A DNA stretch of 64,000 bases from Streptomyces sp. LBL (GTDB lineage Bacteria; Actinomycetota; Actinomycetes; Streptomycetales; Streptomycetaceae): positions 82,246 to 146,245 of the forward strand of contig NZ_JARXYX010000025.1 in assembly GCF_029893585.1 (NCBI RefSeq), given 5' to 3'. Under the pieces are notes generated by a model that saw nothing but the letters and a program-made list of their open reading frames with translations, searched no databases and was not told where the DNA came from. This document shows, piece after piece, positions 1 to 9,217 of this stretch. Each line of letters begins with the position of its first letter. The first letter of the stretch is position 1. Position numbers and translations under genes: made by a program.

Positions 1-316
1 GGTCCACGTACACCACGCGGGCGCCGGGACGGGCCGACTGGGCCACCTCGTGGACGTTGCCGAAGGTCGGGATGCCGGAGCCGATGTCGAGGAACTGGGT
101 GATGCCCTCGTCGACGGCGAAGCGCACCGCGCGGCGCATGAACGCCCGGTTCGCCTGCGCGATCCTCGGAAGTCCCGGCAGGAACTCCATGGCCCGGCGG
201 GCCGCTTCCCGGTCGACCTCGAAGTTGTGCGATCCGCCCAGGTAGTGGTCGTAGATGCGCGAAACGCTCGGCACCGAGATGTCGATGCTCCGTGGGGCCC
301 AGGCGGGACGCTCCAT
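1..316 (-). CDS. SAM-dependent methyltransferase, DUF574 family (N-terminal part, runs off window)
   Basis: This is the first ~105 residues of a gene that continues beyond base 1. Translation begins MERPAWAPRSIDISVPS and contains RIYDYYLGGSHNFEVDREAA, the signature opening of the actinobacterial S-adenosylmethionine methyltransferase family PF04672 (DUF574). The Rossmann motif I (FLDIGSGIPT) follows near residue 80, ahead of a strand ending in VVYVD, which is the expected acidic residue that binds SAM ribose. These proteins are numerous in Streptomyces and their substrates are mostly unknown. The ATG at 314-316 was chosen because it is directly followed by the family-typical N-terminus. Catalytic specificity cannot be judged from this fragment. 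Confidence 0.85.
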   Translation of the reverse strand, partial: MERPAWAPRSIDISVPSVSRIYDHYLGGSHNFEVDREAARRAMEFLPGLPRIAQANRAFMRRAVRFAVDEGITQFLDIGSGIPTFGNVHEVAQSARPGARVVYVD

Positions 317-573
317 CTATCTCTCCAGGCGTAGGCGATCCGGTGTTCGAGCAGAGGCTACTGATCGCCTGCCAAAGGAGCGAGCAGAAACGGAAATTGA
401 CCGTCCGTTCCCGGTCACTGCCTGCGGCACGTGCCCAAGTGATTCCCCCGCACACCGCCCGCGAAGCCTCTCCGCCGGCGCCACGGGAAAACGCTACGAA
501 AAGTACCCGCGGCATTCCGGAGCGTTTCGGAACCGGAGGCGACTCGCGGGGAGTTGCGGTGAACGACGGCAAA
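317..573. other. intergenic region upstream of the methyltransferase
   Basis: About 260 bases between the methyltransferase start and the terminator of the lipoprotein gene. It should carry the methyltransferase promoter, but I see no convincing -35/-10 pair, no conserved ORF and no RNA gene. Confidence 0.4.
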
Positions 574-615
574 CCGGTCCGCCCCCTCCGTGCGGCGCGG
601 AGGGGGCGGGACCGG
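574..615 (-). terminator. Rho-independent-type hairpin after the lipoprotein gene
   Basis: A 17-base arm (574-590) pairs with 598-615 with a single G bulge around a 7-base loop. The hairpin sits 20 bases past the lipoprotein stop codon. There is no clear U-run, as is usual for Streptomyces terminators. Confidence 0.75.
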
Positions 616-634
616 TGGATCGGATGCGCCGTCG

Positions 635-1615
635 TTACTTCGCGGGCGCTCCGATCGGCTTTCCGTCGGGTGCCGCGGCGTACCATGTGCCGCCGACGCC
701 CTGGCCGTTGGTCTCGCCCGGAGCCTTGTCACCCGAGAAGGTGTAGATCGGCCAGCAGTTGATGGTCTGCTGCTCGACGCCGTCAGGCCGGGTGAACTTC
801 ATGTAGCCCTTCTTCTGGATCCCCTTGGTGTCGTTGATGTCGACGGGGGCCACGGCCGGCCACTTCTCCAGGCAGGCGCCGGTGCAGGCGGAGATCGGGT
901 CGGGCCAGGCGGTGTCCTTCAGGAACCGGTAGACCGTGTGGCCGTTCTTGTCCACGACGACTTCGCCCAGCTTGGGATCGTTACGGGTGGAAAGTCCGGC
1001 CTCGGCAGCCAGGTCGGCCTTCTTCGCCTTCTTGCCGTCCGGAGCGAGCGCGAACCACTTGCCGCCCACGCCCTGACCGGCGACGTCCCCGGCCTTGGTG
1101 TCCTTCGCGTAACGGTAGGCCGGCCAGCCGCCGATGGTCAGCTGCTTGGTGCCGTCCGTGCGGGTCACCTCGCCGAGCTTCGACTTGTCGATGTCCGCGC
1201 TCGCCGTGGCGTCGTCCGCCGGTACCGGCGGCCAGGTCGTGGCGCAGTCGCCGTCACAGTTCGACTTGGGTGGCTCGGCGGTGTCCGCGTCGAAGCGGTA
1301 GAGGGTGAGGCCGGCTCCGTCGGTGAGGACGCTGCCGAGTTCCGCGTTGGTGGACACGGACAGCTGGCCCGCGCCCGATGTCTGGGTCGCGGGGCTCTGA
1401 GCGGCAGGCGCGCCCACGCCTGAGCCGGTTCCGGCTCCGGTGTCGGTTCCGGCGCTGACGCCGGCACCGGGACTGCCGTAGCCACCCGCCGCGGCCGTCG
1501 CGCCCACGTTCTGACTGCCGGTGGACGGGGCGGTTTCCTGGCCGCACGCCGTCGTCAGCACCAGCACAGCCGCGGCGCTTGCCACGAGTGAGGCGCTCCG
1601 CCAGGAGGTCTTCAT
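635..1615 (-). CDS. secreted lipoprotein with two Lipoprotein_15 (COG4315) repeats
   Basis: A 326-residue protein of unknown function. Residues 1-24 form a lipoprotein signal ending in the lipobox LTTAC, so it should be lipid-anchored on the outer face of the membrane. A serine/glycine/threonine-rich linker of about 70 residues follows. Two repeats then appear, each with a TLYRF or TVYRF strand, a CxGxC-type cysteine pair followed by W-P (CDGDCATTWPPV; CTGACLEKWPAV), and a GQGVGGxW segment. This is the arrangement of the PF03640 secreted-repeat family, for which no biochemical role is firmly established. The ATG at 1613-1615 was chosen because it gives a canonical KxxWR signal peptide. A strong hairpin follows the stop. 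The cysteine pairs suggest disulfides or metal/heme binding, which is inference. Confidence 0.85.
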   Translation of the reverse strand: MKTSWRSASLVASAAAVLVLTTACGQETAPSTGSQNVGATAAAGGYGSPGAGVSAGTDTGAGTGSGVGAPAAQSPATQTSGAGQLSVSTNAELGSVLTDGAGLTLYRFDADTAEPPKSNCDGDCATTWPPVPADDATASADIDKSKLGEVTRTDGTKQLTIGGWPAYRYAKDTKAGDVAGQGVGGKWFALAPDGKKAKKADLAAEAGLSTRNDPKLGEVVVDKNGHTVYRFLKDTAWPDPISACTGACLEKWPAVAPVDINDTKGIQKKGYMKFTRPDGVEQQTINCWPIYTFSGDKAPGETNGQGVGGTWYAAAPDGKPIGAPAK

Positions 1616-1739
1616 CGTCAACTCCCTATAAATTCTTAGGGTGTTGCAGCGCCCTTCTGCGCCGCCGCACGACCATGAATACGCAGGGGGGACCCGGTCG
1701 TGTTCAACCGCCGCAGATATTTCTTTCCGGAACCTGTGA

Positions 1740-1781
1740 CACCGGACCCGAAACCGGTGGCACCGCACCCGAAACCGTTGG
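1740..1781 (+). repeat. two imperfect 21-bp direct repeats in a divergent intergenic region
   Basis: Copies at 1740-1760 and 1761-1781 differ at three positions and abut one another. They lie between the divergent lipoprotein gene and the proline-rich gene, so they could be tandem regulator sites. Equally, they could be coding for a short PxPKPxA repeat if the downstream gene starts at GTG 1700. Confidence 0.5.
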
Positions 1782-1846
1782 CGCCCGCGTTCGCTCTTTC
1801 GGGGCAATCCGTCCCCGCTCGGGCGTGTGGCGGCGCGCCAGGCCCC

Positions 1847-2542
1847 ATGATCTCCGTCGTGCAACGACCCCGACCGACCCAATCCGCCCCCGCCATACGG
1901 GTGTTTGCCCTCTTGACGCTCACCTGGATGTTCGTGGGCGTGCCGGCCGGCGTGGCCCAGGCCGACGCCTGCGCGTATGTCTCGACGGGGCCCGGCGGCA
2001 CCCAGGTGGTGGCGATCGCCGGCAGCCTCACCTGTCCGACGCCCCCGCCCTGCCCGCCACCCCCACCGCCACCGCGCCCCACCCCGACCCCCACCCCAAC
2101 TCCCACACCGCCCCCGCCCCCGCCCCCGCCCCCGCCGAAGCCGACGTTCCCTCCGGATCCCACCCCGCCGCCCAAACCGACCCCGGCACCCAAGCCGCCG
2201 CCCAAACCGACCCCGGCGCCCAAGCCGCCGCCCAAACCGACCCCGGCACCCGAGCCGCCGCCCGCACCGGCCCCGGCGCCCCCGCGGCCGCGGCCGACCC
2301 CGCCGCCCGCCGCTCCGGCGCCGGCTCCTCCTCCACCCCCGTCCCCCACCAAGACTCCGTCGGCGAAGCCCATCCCGCGGCCCTCCGTCACCCCGCGGCC
2401 CTCGGTCACCCCGGTGACGTATCCGCGGTACAAGGCGCTGACCCGCAAACGGCAGCCCCACGGTGCCACGTCACCCGTCACCTACGTCCTGCTCATCACC
2501 GTGCCCGCGGTGGTCGCCGTCGCCGCGCTGCGGCCGCGCTAG
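1847..2542 (+). CDS. proline-rich secreted or membrane-anchored protein
   Basis: A 231-residue protein. A hydrophobic signal segment (about residues 19-38, FALLTLTWMFVGVPAGVAQA) is followed by a short two-cysteine segment (CAYVSTGPGG...SLTC), then roughly 120 residues that are mostly proline with alanine, lysine and threonine, and finally a C-terminal hydrophobic stretch (YVLLITVPAVVAVAALR). The layout suggests an extended rod tethered to the membrane that spans or decorates the wall. An in-frame GTG at 1700 would add 49 residues, but it would put the signal peptide in the middle of the N-terminal half, so ATG 1847 is preferred. The stop lies 22 bases before the DUF4239 gene, suggesting co-transcription. 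No catalytic domain is seen. Confidence 0.65.
   Translation: MISVVQRPRPTQSAPAIRVFALLTLTWMFVGVPAGVAQADACAYVSTGPGGTQVVAIAGSLTCPTPPPCPPPPPPPRPTPTPTPTPTPPPPPPPPPPKPTFPPDPTPPPKPTPAPKPPPKPTPAPKPPPKPTPAPEPPPAPAPAPPRPRPTPPPAAPAPAPPPPPSPTKTPSAKPIPRPSVTPRPSVTPVTYPRYKALTRKRQPHGATSPVTYVLLITVPAVVAVAALRPR
2171..2260 (+). repeat. three tandem 30-bp repeats coding PKPTPAPKPP
   Basis: Units at 2171-2200, 2201-2230 and 2231-2260 are nearly identical and in frame. The copy number is likely to vary between strains. Confidence 0.85.
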
Positions 2543-2564
2543 CACCCGATCCTGGAGGCATCCC

Positions 2565-3329
2565 TTGCCGGAATGGCTTGTTCTCACCCTCGCGATGCTG
2601 GCCGCCTGTGTCGTGGTGGTCATCATCACCCTCGTACGGCACCGCAGGGCGCCCGAGGACGAGGACCCCAACGAGACGCCGGACGTCATCGAGTACATGA
2701 CGATGTGGATCGGTGTCGTGTACGCCATCGTCCTGGGCCTTGCCATCGCGGGTGTCTGGGAGGCCCGCAGCAGCGCCCAGGACCATGTGCAGGCGGAGGC
2801 CCAGGCGCTGCACGAGATCTCGGAGCGGGTCCGGGTCTATCCGGCCGACGCCCGCGATCGCATCCGGGGCGATGTCAACGCTTATGTCGGACACGTCGTC
2901 CACACCGAGTGGCAGCACATGGCGGACAACGGCGAGGTCACCGAGCGGGGCACCGAACTCCTCGACCGGGTGCGTGCGGACGTCACCGACTACGAGCCGA
3001 AGACGGACTTCGAGGCCCAGGCCTACCAGCCGTTGCTCGACCAGATGGCCGCCGCCGACCAAGCACGCAACAGCCGGGCGGATTCGGCCTCGCCCACCAT
3101 GCCGGGCGTGGTGTGGTTCGGACTGCTGGGCGGAGCCGTCGTCACCATCGGAATGGTCTTCGCGCTGCAGATCCGGCGTACGCCCCGGGAACTGATCCTC
3201 GCCGGGCTGTTCTCCGCGCTGATCGCGTTCCTGCTCTTCCTGATCTGGGACTTCGACGCGCCCTACAGCCGAGGCATCACCGCGTCGGTGGACCCGTTCC
3301 TGAGTCTCTTCCCGGGCATCAAGGGCTGA
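2565..3329 (+). CDS. DUF4239 (bestrophin-like) integral membrane protein
   Basis: A 254-residue protein with transmembrane segments near residues 3-23, 45-65, 184-204 and 213-232. A soluble acidic/helical part lies between segments two and three (ARSSAQDHVQAEAQALHEI...). This matches the DUF4239 family, which has distant similarity to bestrophin-type channels; transport activity is not established. The TTG at 2565 is chosen because a GGAGG ribosome site lies six bases upstream and the protein then begins LPEWLVLTLAML, directly with the first membrane helix. It follows the proline-rich gene by 22 bases and is closed by a strong hairpin at 3349-3394. Confidence 0.8.
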   Translation: MPEWLVLTLAMLAACVVVVIITLVRHRRAPEDEDPNETPDVIEYMTMWIGVVYAIVLGLAIAGVWEARSSAQDHVQAEAQALHEISERVRVYPADARDRIRGDVNAYVGHVVHTEWQHMADNGEVTERGTELLDRVRADVTDYEPKTDFEAQAYQPLLDQMAAADQARNSRADSASPTMPGVVWFGLLGGAVVTIGMVFALQIRRTPRELILAGLFSALIAFLLFLIWDFDAPYSRGITASVDPFLSLFPGIKG

Positions 3330-3348
3330 CGCCCCTCACCACTGATCC

Positions 3349-3394
3349 GCGCCGTCGCCCCCGATCCCTGAAAGGGACCGGGGGCGACGGCGCG
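3349..3394. terminator. strong hairpin between convergent genes
   Basis: A 21-base arm (3349-3369) pairs almost perfectly with 3373-3393 around a 3-base loop. It lies between the stop of the DUF4239 gene and the stop of the secreted protein gene on the other strand, so it probably serves as a bidirectional terminator. Confidence 0.85.
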
Positions 3395-3454
3395 GTGCAC
3401 GTGCGGTGCGCACCTCCGCCCGGAAGGGCGTCGGCGTCTTGGCAAGGGCGGAGG

Positions 3455-3952
3455 TCAGATCCGCCGCTCGGTACGGCGGCGCATCCAGAACACCCCGCCG
3501 CCGATAAGGGCCGCGGCCACCAGACCGCCGCCGATCGCCATGTCGGTCGGGGTCGCCCCGGTGGAGCTGCTGCCGCCCACACCGCCCTGGACACCGCCGA
3601 TGACGGTGAAGGCGGCCGGGTTGGTCAGGGTCTGGCCGGAGCAGTTGACGGTGATGCTGTGCGAACCCGTACGCGCGTCTCGGTTGACCGTCGCGGTGCC
3701 CCTCGAGGTCCCGTTGGTCCCGGGGACCGGCGTCAGGGTCGTGTTCGGGAACGCCTCCGAGGTCATGTGGCCGCCCGCCGGGCAATCGTCGACCGTGACC
3801 GTCAACTGACCGCCGCGGGCAATGACGCTGGGCAGGGCGACGATGTTGCTCGGCCGAACGTTCATGCCGTCCCGCGCGACGGCTGTGGGGGCGGCGAGCC
3901 CGAGAACGGCGACGGCGGCACCGGCGGCCGCCAGGGCACGAGTAGTACGCAT
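3455..3952 (-). CDS. secreted, C-terminally anchored small surface protein next to sortase
   Basis: A 165-residue protein with an N-terminal signal (MRTTRALAAAGAAVAVLGLA...). The Ig-like middle has two cysteines (DDCPAGG and VNCSGQ) that could form a disulfide. A Gly/Ser/Thr linker, one hydrophobic helix (about residues 136-156) and a basic tail (MRRRTERRI) follow. This signal/linker/helix/positive-tail layout is that of surface proteins handled by sortases, and a class F sortase gene starts 332 bases away on the other strand. No LPxTG- or LAxTG-like pentapeptide is visible before the helix. It may therefore be a simple membrane-anchored protein, or a substrate with an atypical motif. Start ATG 3950-3952 has an AGGATC-type ribosome site. 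Confidence 0.75.
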   Translation of the reverse strand: MRTTRALAAAGAAVAVLGLAAPTAVARDGMNVRPSNIVALPSVIARGGQLTVTVDDCPAGGHMTSEAFPNTTLTPVPGTNGTSRGTATVNRDARTGSHSITVNCSGQTLTNPAAFTVIGGVQGGVGGSSSTGATPTDMAIGGGLVAAALIGGGVFWMRRRTERRI

Positions 3953-4284
3953 GTGATCCTCCGCGGAAGGCGCCCCGGGAACGGTCCCCGGTGGATCGGC
4001 GAGAGAACGCCTCCCGCAAAAACCCTCAGATGCCTTGCGCGGGCCCGCATTTCGGGAATGGTCCGTCCTGGTGAGAGGACACGCCGAGGGAACGACGCGC
4101 AATCGGATATCACCGCAGGTCACGGGCCGTCAGAAAATTCCTGTGCGCGGCAACTCGGATGGCGCACCACAAGGGGCGCGGGCCACCCGTTCGCGTCCGC
4201 CCCGTCGCCGGTTCCCCGCCCGCGACTTAGCGTTCTCGTATGCGCGCATGACGTGGCGACGGCCGTGTCGAGAGGGGAAGTCGA
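3953..4284. other. divergent intergenic region, secreted protein / sortase
   Basis: This 332-base region should carry promoters in both directions. I see no ORF with coding character and no repeat. A GGGGAAG ribosome site for the sortase lies at its right edge. Confidence 0.4.
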
Positions 4285-4956
4285 ATGTTTGCGTCCGGAC
4301 TGGCCGGCTGGGCCGAAGAGGAGGAACGGCCGAGGAGGCGCGCTCCTTGGGGCGTAATAGCGCTGGTTCTGCTGACCGGCCTCGCGCTCATGCGCAACGG
4401 CTCGGGGGAATTCGACGTCGGCCCCCCGCAGCCGGCCTCGGCTGCCGCCGCCGAGAGCCGGGCCACGCCCGGCACCTTCCTCGGCGCAGCCGACCCGCTG
4501 CCGTACGCCCTGCCCGACCGGGTGCGGATCCCGTCGATCCGGGTCGACGCGCCGGTCATGCCCATCGGCCTGGACGCGGACGGCTGGGTCGCCGCACCGC
4601 CGCCGGAGGACCCGAACCTGGCCGGCTGGTTCACCGGAGCGGTTTCCCCGGGCGAGAAGGGCACAGCCGTCGTCGTCGGGCACGTCGACAACCACCAGGG
4701 TCCCGCCGTGTTCTACGGACTCGGGGCGCTGCAGAAGGGAAGCCGCGTCGAGATCACGCGCAAGGACGGTAAGACGGCCGTGTTCGAGATCTACGGAGTC
4801 GAGGTCTTCGCGAAGAACACCTTCCCCGGCGACCGCGTCTACGCCTCCAAGGGCTCCCCCGAACTCCGGGTCATCACCTGCGGAGGCGGTTTCTCCCAGC
4901 AGAACGGTTACGACGGCAACGTCGTCGCCTTCGCCCGCCTGGTCGAGGTCCGCTGA
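4285..4956 (+). CDS. class F sortase
   Basis: A 223-residue transpeptidase-family protein. The N-terminal cytoplasmic tail is charged (EEEERPRRR), followed by one membrane helix (about residues 25-38) and the sortase beta-barrel. The catalytic histidine is in VVGHVDN (about residue 132) and the catalytic cysteine in RVITCGG (about residue 198). A likely catalytic arginine lies near the C-terminus (VAFARLVEVR). Length and motifs fit the actinobacterial class F sortases, which cleave surface proteins and join them to peptidoglycan or act as housekeeping enzymes. It stands alone, transcribed away from a possible surface-protein substrate. The start has a GGGGAAG site six bases upstream. Confidence 0.88.
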   Translation: MFASGLAGWAEEEERPRRRAPWGVIALVLLTGLALMRNGSGEFDVGPPQPASAAAAESRATPGTFLGAADPLPYALPDRVRIPSIRVDAPVMPIGLDADGWVAAPPPEDPNLAGWFTGAVSPGEKGTAVVVGHVDNHQGPAVFYGLGALQKGSRVEITRKDGKTAVFEIYGVEVFAKNTFPGDRVYASKGSPELRVITCGGGFSQQNGYDGNVVAFARLVEVR

Positions 4957-4990
4957 GCGTTCCCCGACCGGGCGGGCCCGGCGCCGACGG

Positions 4991-5851
4991 TCATGCGGGG
5001 TGCCGTCGCGGGACGGTCATGTGGTAGCCGCAGTCCAGCAGGTGCGGCAGATAGTCGCGCAGCGCCCGGACACTCTGGGTGCGGTCGCCCCCGGCGTCGT
5101 GCGAGAGCACCACGACACCGGGGGCGGCGCCGTGCTCCACCCGGCCGGCGATGGTGCGGGCGCCGGGGGTGGTCCAGTCGAGGGTGTCGACCGTCCAGGC
5201 CAGCGGTTCCATGCCGAGTTCGGCGCCGATCTGGAAGGCGGCCCGGTTCCAGGCCCCGTAGGGCGCGCGGAACCACTGGGGGCGTTCGCCGCAGGCCTCC
5301 TCGATGACGTCGCTGGTGCTTTCCATCTCCCAGCGGATCCGGCGGCGGCTGAGGCCGGTCAGCAGCGGGTGGGACCAGGTGTGGTTACCGACGACATGGC
5401 CCTCGTCGGCCATCCGGGCCGGCAGGTCCTGGTGGCGAGCCGCCATCTCCCCGCACACGAAGAACATCGCCCGTACGTCGTACTCGGCGAGGGTGTCCAG
5501 GATGTACGGCGTGTAGCGGGGGTCGGGCCCGTCGTCGAAGGTCAGCACCATGGTGCTGCCGCGCCCGGAGATGCGCAGGAACGGTTCGCGTCGCACGAGG
5601 GTCGGCCCGGGCTCGGTCCGGGGCGGGCCGTATCCGGTCAGGGGCTGAAGGCGGTTGGCGGAGGGCTTGAGCGTGGCGCGCGCCGGGGAACCGGCGGCGG
5701 GGAGCACGGGCCGGACCGGTTCACCGCCGGAGCCCAGCGACAGCAGGCCTGCGGTGCCGGCCGCACCGCAGGCCGCGGCGCCCGCGAGCAGGGCCCCGCG
5801 CCGCGTGAACATCGTCGACGACAGCCGGGTGAGCAACTGATCCTTCGTCAT
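4991..5851 (-). CDS. secreted polysaccharide deacetylase (NodB homology domain)
   Basis: A 286-residue carbohydrate esterase of family 4 type, expected to remove acetyl groups from N-acetylglucosamine polymers such as peptidoglycan or chitin outside the cell. A twin-arginine-like signal (FTRRGALLAGAAACG) lies at residues 15-35. All NodB motifs are visible: TFDDGPD (catalytic base and metal Asp, about residue 104), NHTWSHP (metal His pair), RAPYGAW, DTLDW and LSHDAGG (catalytic His). The start at 5849-5851 is uncertain. A 12-bp palindrome overlaps it (5852-5863), and an alternative ATG at 5808-5810 would begin right before the RR. The gene runs toward the sortase gene with 34 bases between the stops. 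Confidence 0.9.
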   Translation of the reverse strand: MTKDQLLTRLSSTMFTRRGALLAGAAACGAAGTAGLLSLGSGGEPVRPVLPAAGSPARATLKPSANRLQPLTGYGPPRTEPGPTLVRREPFLRISGRGSTMVLTFDDGPDPRYTPYILDTLAEYDVRAMFFVCGEMAARHQDLPARMADEGHVVGNHTWSHPLLTGLSRRRIRWEMESTSDVIEEACGERPQWFRAPYGAWNRAAFQIGAELGMEPLAWTVDTLDWTTPGARTIAGRVEHGAAPGVVVLSHDAGGDRTQSVRALRDYLPHLLDCGYHMTVPRRHPA

Positions 5852-5863
5852 GACTCATGAGTC
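5852..5863. repeat. 12-bp perfect palindrome at the deacetylase start
   Basis: GACTCATGAGTC reads the same on both strands and lies immediately upstream of the deacetylase ATG. It could bind a dimeric repressor or simply be chance. Confidence 0.35.
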
Positions 5864-5941
5864 GCCCATGGCGGGCCCGACGCACCACAGCGACACTGGG
5901 GCGGATGCACGAAAACACCCGTTCGGCCCAGTCCGGGAAGG

Positions 5942-6270
5942 TCAGCGGTGGCGTACCGGAGGGAACGGCAGCGTCTCACCGATCGTCAGGCCGTTGAGGA
6001 AGATGACCAGTCGGTCGACGCCGAGGCCGCCGGGGTGCCGGGGTGCCGAAGACGATGCCGTCGAAGTCACATGCCGCATGACCCGGCCCACGACAGTGAC
6101 CCCTTCCCCCTGCGGATGTGGGCGAGTTGGTCATGGGTACGGGCGGGGACGCCCACCGGGTGGGGATCGGTGCCGTCGGCGCGCAGCCGGTCCAGGGTGC
6201 GGTGCCGGGTGCGGACCTGTTGGGGCAGGTCCGCACCCGGTGGGCCGGCTCCGGCCTCGTCCCCTCCGTC
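5942..6270 (-). pseudogene. lysyl-tRNA synthetase (LysS/LysX-type) remnant with large internal deletion
   Basis: Only the two ends of a class II lysyl-tRNA synthetase remain. The upstream half (about 6270-6110) reads QVRTRHRTLDRLRADG and PHPVGVPARTHDQLAHIR, the conserved opening of the anticodon-binding OB domain. After a frameshift near 6100 the next frame continues VTVVGRVMRH, the first OB strand. It then jumps at about 6060 straight into GGLGVDRLVIFLNG, the class II motif 3 region, and the family C-terminus LPFPPVRHR followed by a stop. About 350-400 codons including motifs 1 and 2 and the lysine site are missing, so it cannot work. In Streptomyces such extra copies can be LysX-type proteins that feed lysylated lipid synthesis, but the remnant is too short to tell. 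Confidence 0.75.
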
Positions 6271-6371
6271 GAGGCCGAGCGCCGAGAGCGGCGGCAGGCC
6301 TCCCGTGGTGGCCTGCCGGTGCCCGCCCTTCGGGTGCCCCCTTTCCCCGGGTTTTGCGCAACGGCGGTTGC

Positions 6372-6405
6372 CACCAGTGGGAGAAGAACACCAGTGGGAG
6401 AAGAA
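6372..6405 (+). repeat. 17-bp perfect tandem duplication
   Basis: Two identical head-to-tail copies (6372-6388, 6389-6405) lie inside a purine-rich stretch upstream of the stress-protein gene. It looks like replication slippage and no function is evident. Confidence 0.8.
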
Positions 6406-6582
6406 GAGGGAAGAAGAGGAACAGCCGCCGCCAGAGCCTGGGGACGGGCCCGCGCACGGCGCGGCCTCCACGGTGGTACTCACGTTCCGACTGCAGGAAC
6501 ACCTCGGCCCCCAACACCTCGGCCCCGCCCTTCGAGCCGCCCGGAGGAGGGCGGACCTGCGGTTTCCGATAGCCTCGCTGCC

Positions 6583-7044
6583 GTGACGGAACAGCATGCG
6601 CACCAGTTCGAGCGGGGCACGGACGGTCCCAAGGTCATCATGGTCGGCGTGGACGGATCCGACTCCTCGTTCCGCGCGGCGGCCTACGCCGGTGGCCTGG
6701 CCCGGCGCCAGCACGCCCTGCTCGCCGTCGTGTACGTACAGCCGATGCTGGCCGGGGGCGCGGCCCTCGGAGCGCCGGTCGCGGAGACCACCGACGAGAT
6801 CGCCGAGGACCTCGTGTCGCAGATCCGGGACGCGGCCGAGCGGACCCGGGGGATATTCGACGTGCGCTGGGAGTTCCACACCTTCCGTGGCGACCCCTAC
6901 AACAGCCTGGTGAAGGCGGCGGACGAACTCAAGGCGGACGCGGTGGTCGTGGGCGCCTCGGAGCAGGCCGGCCACCGGATCGTCGGCTCGGTGGCGGTAC
7001 GGCTGGTGAAGGCGGGGCGGTGGCCGGTGACGGTGGTGCCGTAG
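6583..7044 (+). CDS. universal stress protein, UspA family
   Basis: A 153-residue single Usp domain. It opens with VIMVGVDGSDSS, the first strand and nucleotide-contact Asp, and ends with the ATP-binding signature VVGASEQAGHRIVGSVAVRLV, which fits the G-2x-G-9x-G(S/T) pattern. These cytoplasmic proteins bind ATP or cAMP and are induced by stress; the specific role is unknown. The GTG at 6583 is chosen because conserved sequence starts within 20 residues. No Shine-Dalgarno is present, but a TAGCCT -10-like hexamer lies about eight bases upstream, so the transcript may be leaderless. It runs toward the CapA gene with 82 bases between the stops. Confidence 0.85.
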   Translation: MTEQHAHQFERGTDGPKVIMVGVDGSDSSFRAAAYAGGLARRQHALLAVVYVQPMLAGGAALGAPVAETTDEIAEDLVSQIRDAAERTRGIFDVRWEFHTFRGDPYNSLVKAADELKADAVVVGASEQAGHRIVGSVAVRLVKAGRWPVTVVP

Positions 7045-7126
7045 CCGCGATCGACGCGAACGGCATCGCCCGGACCGGCCCGCGCTGAAGCCCTTCGACG
7101 ACGTGGACGTGAACGGAACCGACCCG

Positions 7127-8323
<1,197 letters not shown>

Positions 8324-8534
8324 CAGCTCACCCCTTGTGGTCATATTTACCCACCAATAGGTACGAAGCTGCACGCGCCCGCAAACAATCCGGCCCTCGC
8401 CGTTAGCCCGTCCGGAGCGTCCCGGCGGCGGAAGGGACCGTTCATCGAACCGTTCGCCGACGCGATCGACCGTCCGCCGCAGACCTGTGCGCCCGCCCTG
8501 TCCAGAAACGGTCCCCCTGTTGTGACATACGGCC

Positions 8535-9080
8535 ATGACGGCCGGAACCACTCTCACGAACGGGACCACCGCCGAGCACGAGCTCGCCGCACTGCAGCGC
8601 GAGCACGGCCGGCCCCTCTTCGCGCTGTTGCTCCGGCTCTGCGACGGCGACCGGCAGCGCGCCGAGGACCTGGTCCAGGAGACCCTCGTCCGCGCCTGGC
8701 AGCATCCCGAGGCGCTGCGCGCCGACGACTTCGAGTCCGTACGGCCGTGGCTGCTGACCGTGGGCAGGCGGCTCGCCATAGACGCGCGGCGGGCCCGGCA
8801 GGCGCGGCCGGCGGAGGTCGGCGACGCGGTCCTGGAGAACGCGCGGGTGTGCGCGGACCACGCCGAGCGGGCGGCCGCCACGCTCGACGTACGGGAAGCT
8901 GTGAAGACACTCACTCCGGAGCACCGTGAAGTCCTGGTGCTGGTGTACTTCCAGGGGGCGAGTGTGGCGGAGGCCGCGGACATCCTCCGGATCCCGCCCG
9001 GTACCGTGAAGTCCCGCGCGTACTACGCACTGCGCGCCCTGCGCCGGGTCCTTCCGGGATACGCGGCCGACCTGCGGTGA
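8535..9080 (+). CDS. ECF RNA polymerase sigma factor
   Basis: A 181-residue sigma factor with region 2 (LFALLLRLCDGDRQRAEDLVQETLVRAWQHP, core-binding and -10 recognition) and region 4 (LTPEHREVLVLVYFQGASVAEAADILRIPPGTVKSRAYYALRALR, a helix-turn-helix for the -35). Length and lack of regions 1 and 3 define the extracytoplasmic-function class. Two genes downstream on the same strand lies a membrane anti-sigma factor with a zinc motif, which should hold it inactive until an envelope signal arrives. The promoter is probably autoregulated, but I cannot fix a binding site in the 210 bases upstream. Confidence 0.92.
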   Translation: MTAGTTLTNGTTAEHELAALQREHGRPLFALLLRLCDGDRQRAEDLVQETLVRAWQHPEALRADDFESVRPWLLTVGRRLAIDARRARQARPAEVGDAVLENARVCADHAERAAATLDVREAVKTLTPEHREVLVLVYFQGASVAEAADILRIPPGTVKSRAYYALRALRRVLPGYAADLR

Positions 9081-9217
9081 AACCGATCACTGAGTAAAAC
9101 CTCCGCAAAGCGCCTTGCCGCTGACCCCGGTTGAGTAATCGGCTGTCCTCATCCGTGTTCCGGGCTGAGGACCCGGTGACGGGCGACGCGCACGCAACCG
9201 GAGGAAGGCAGGAAGGG

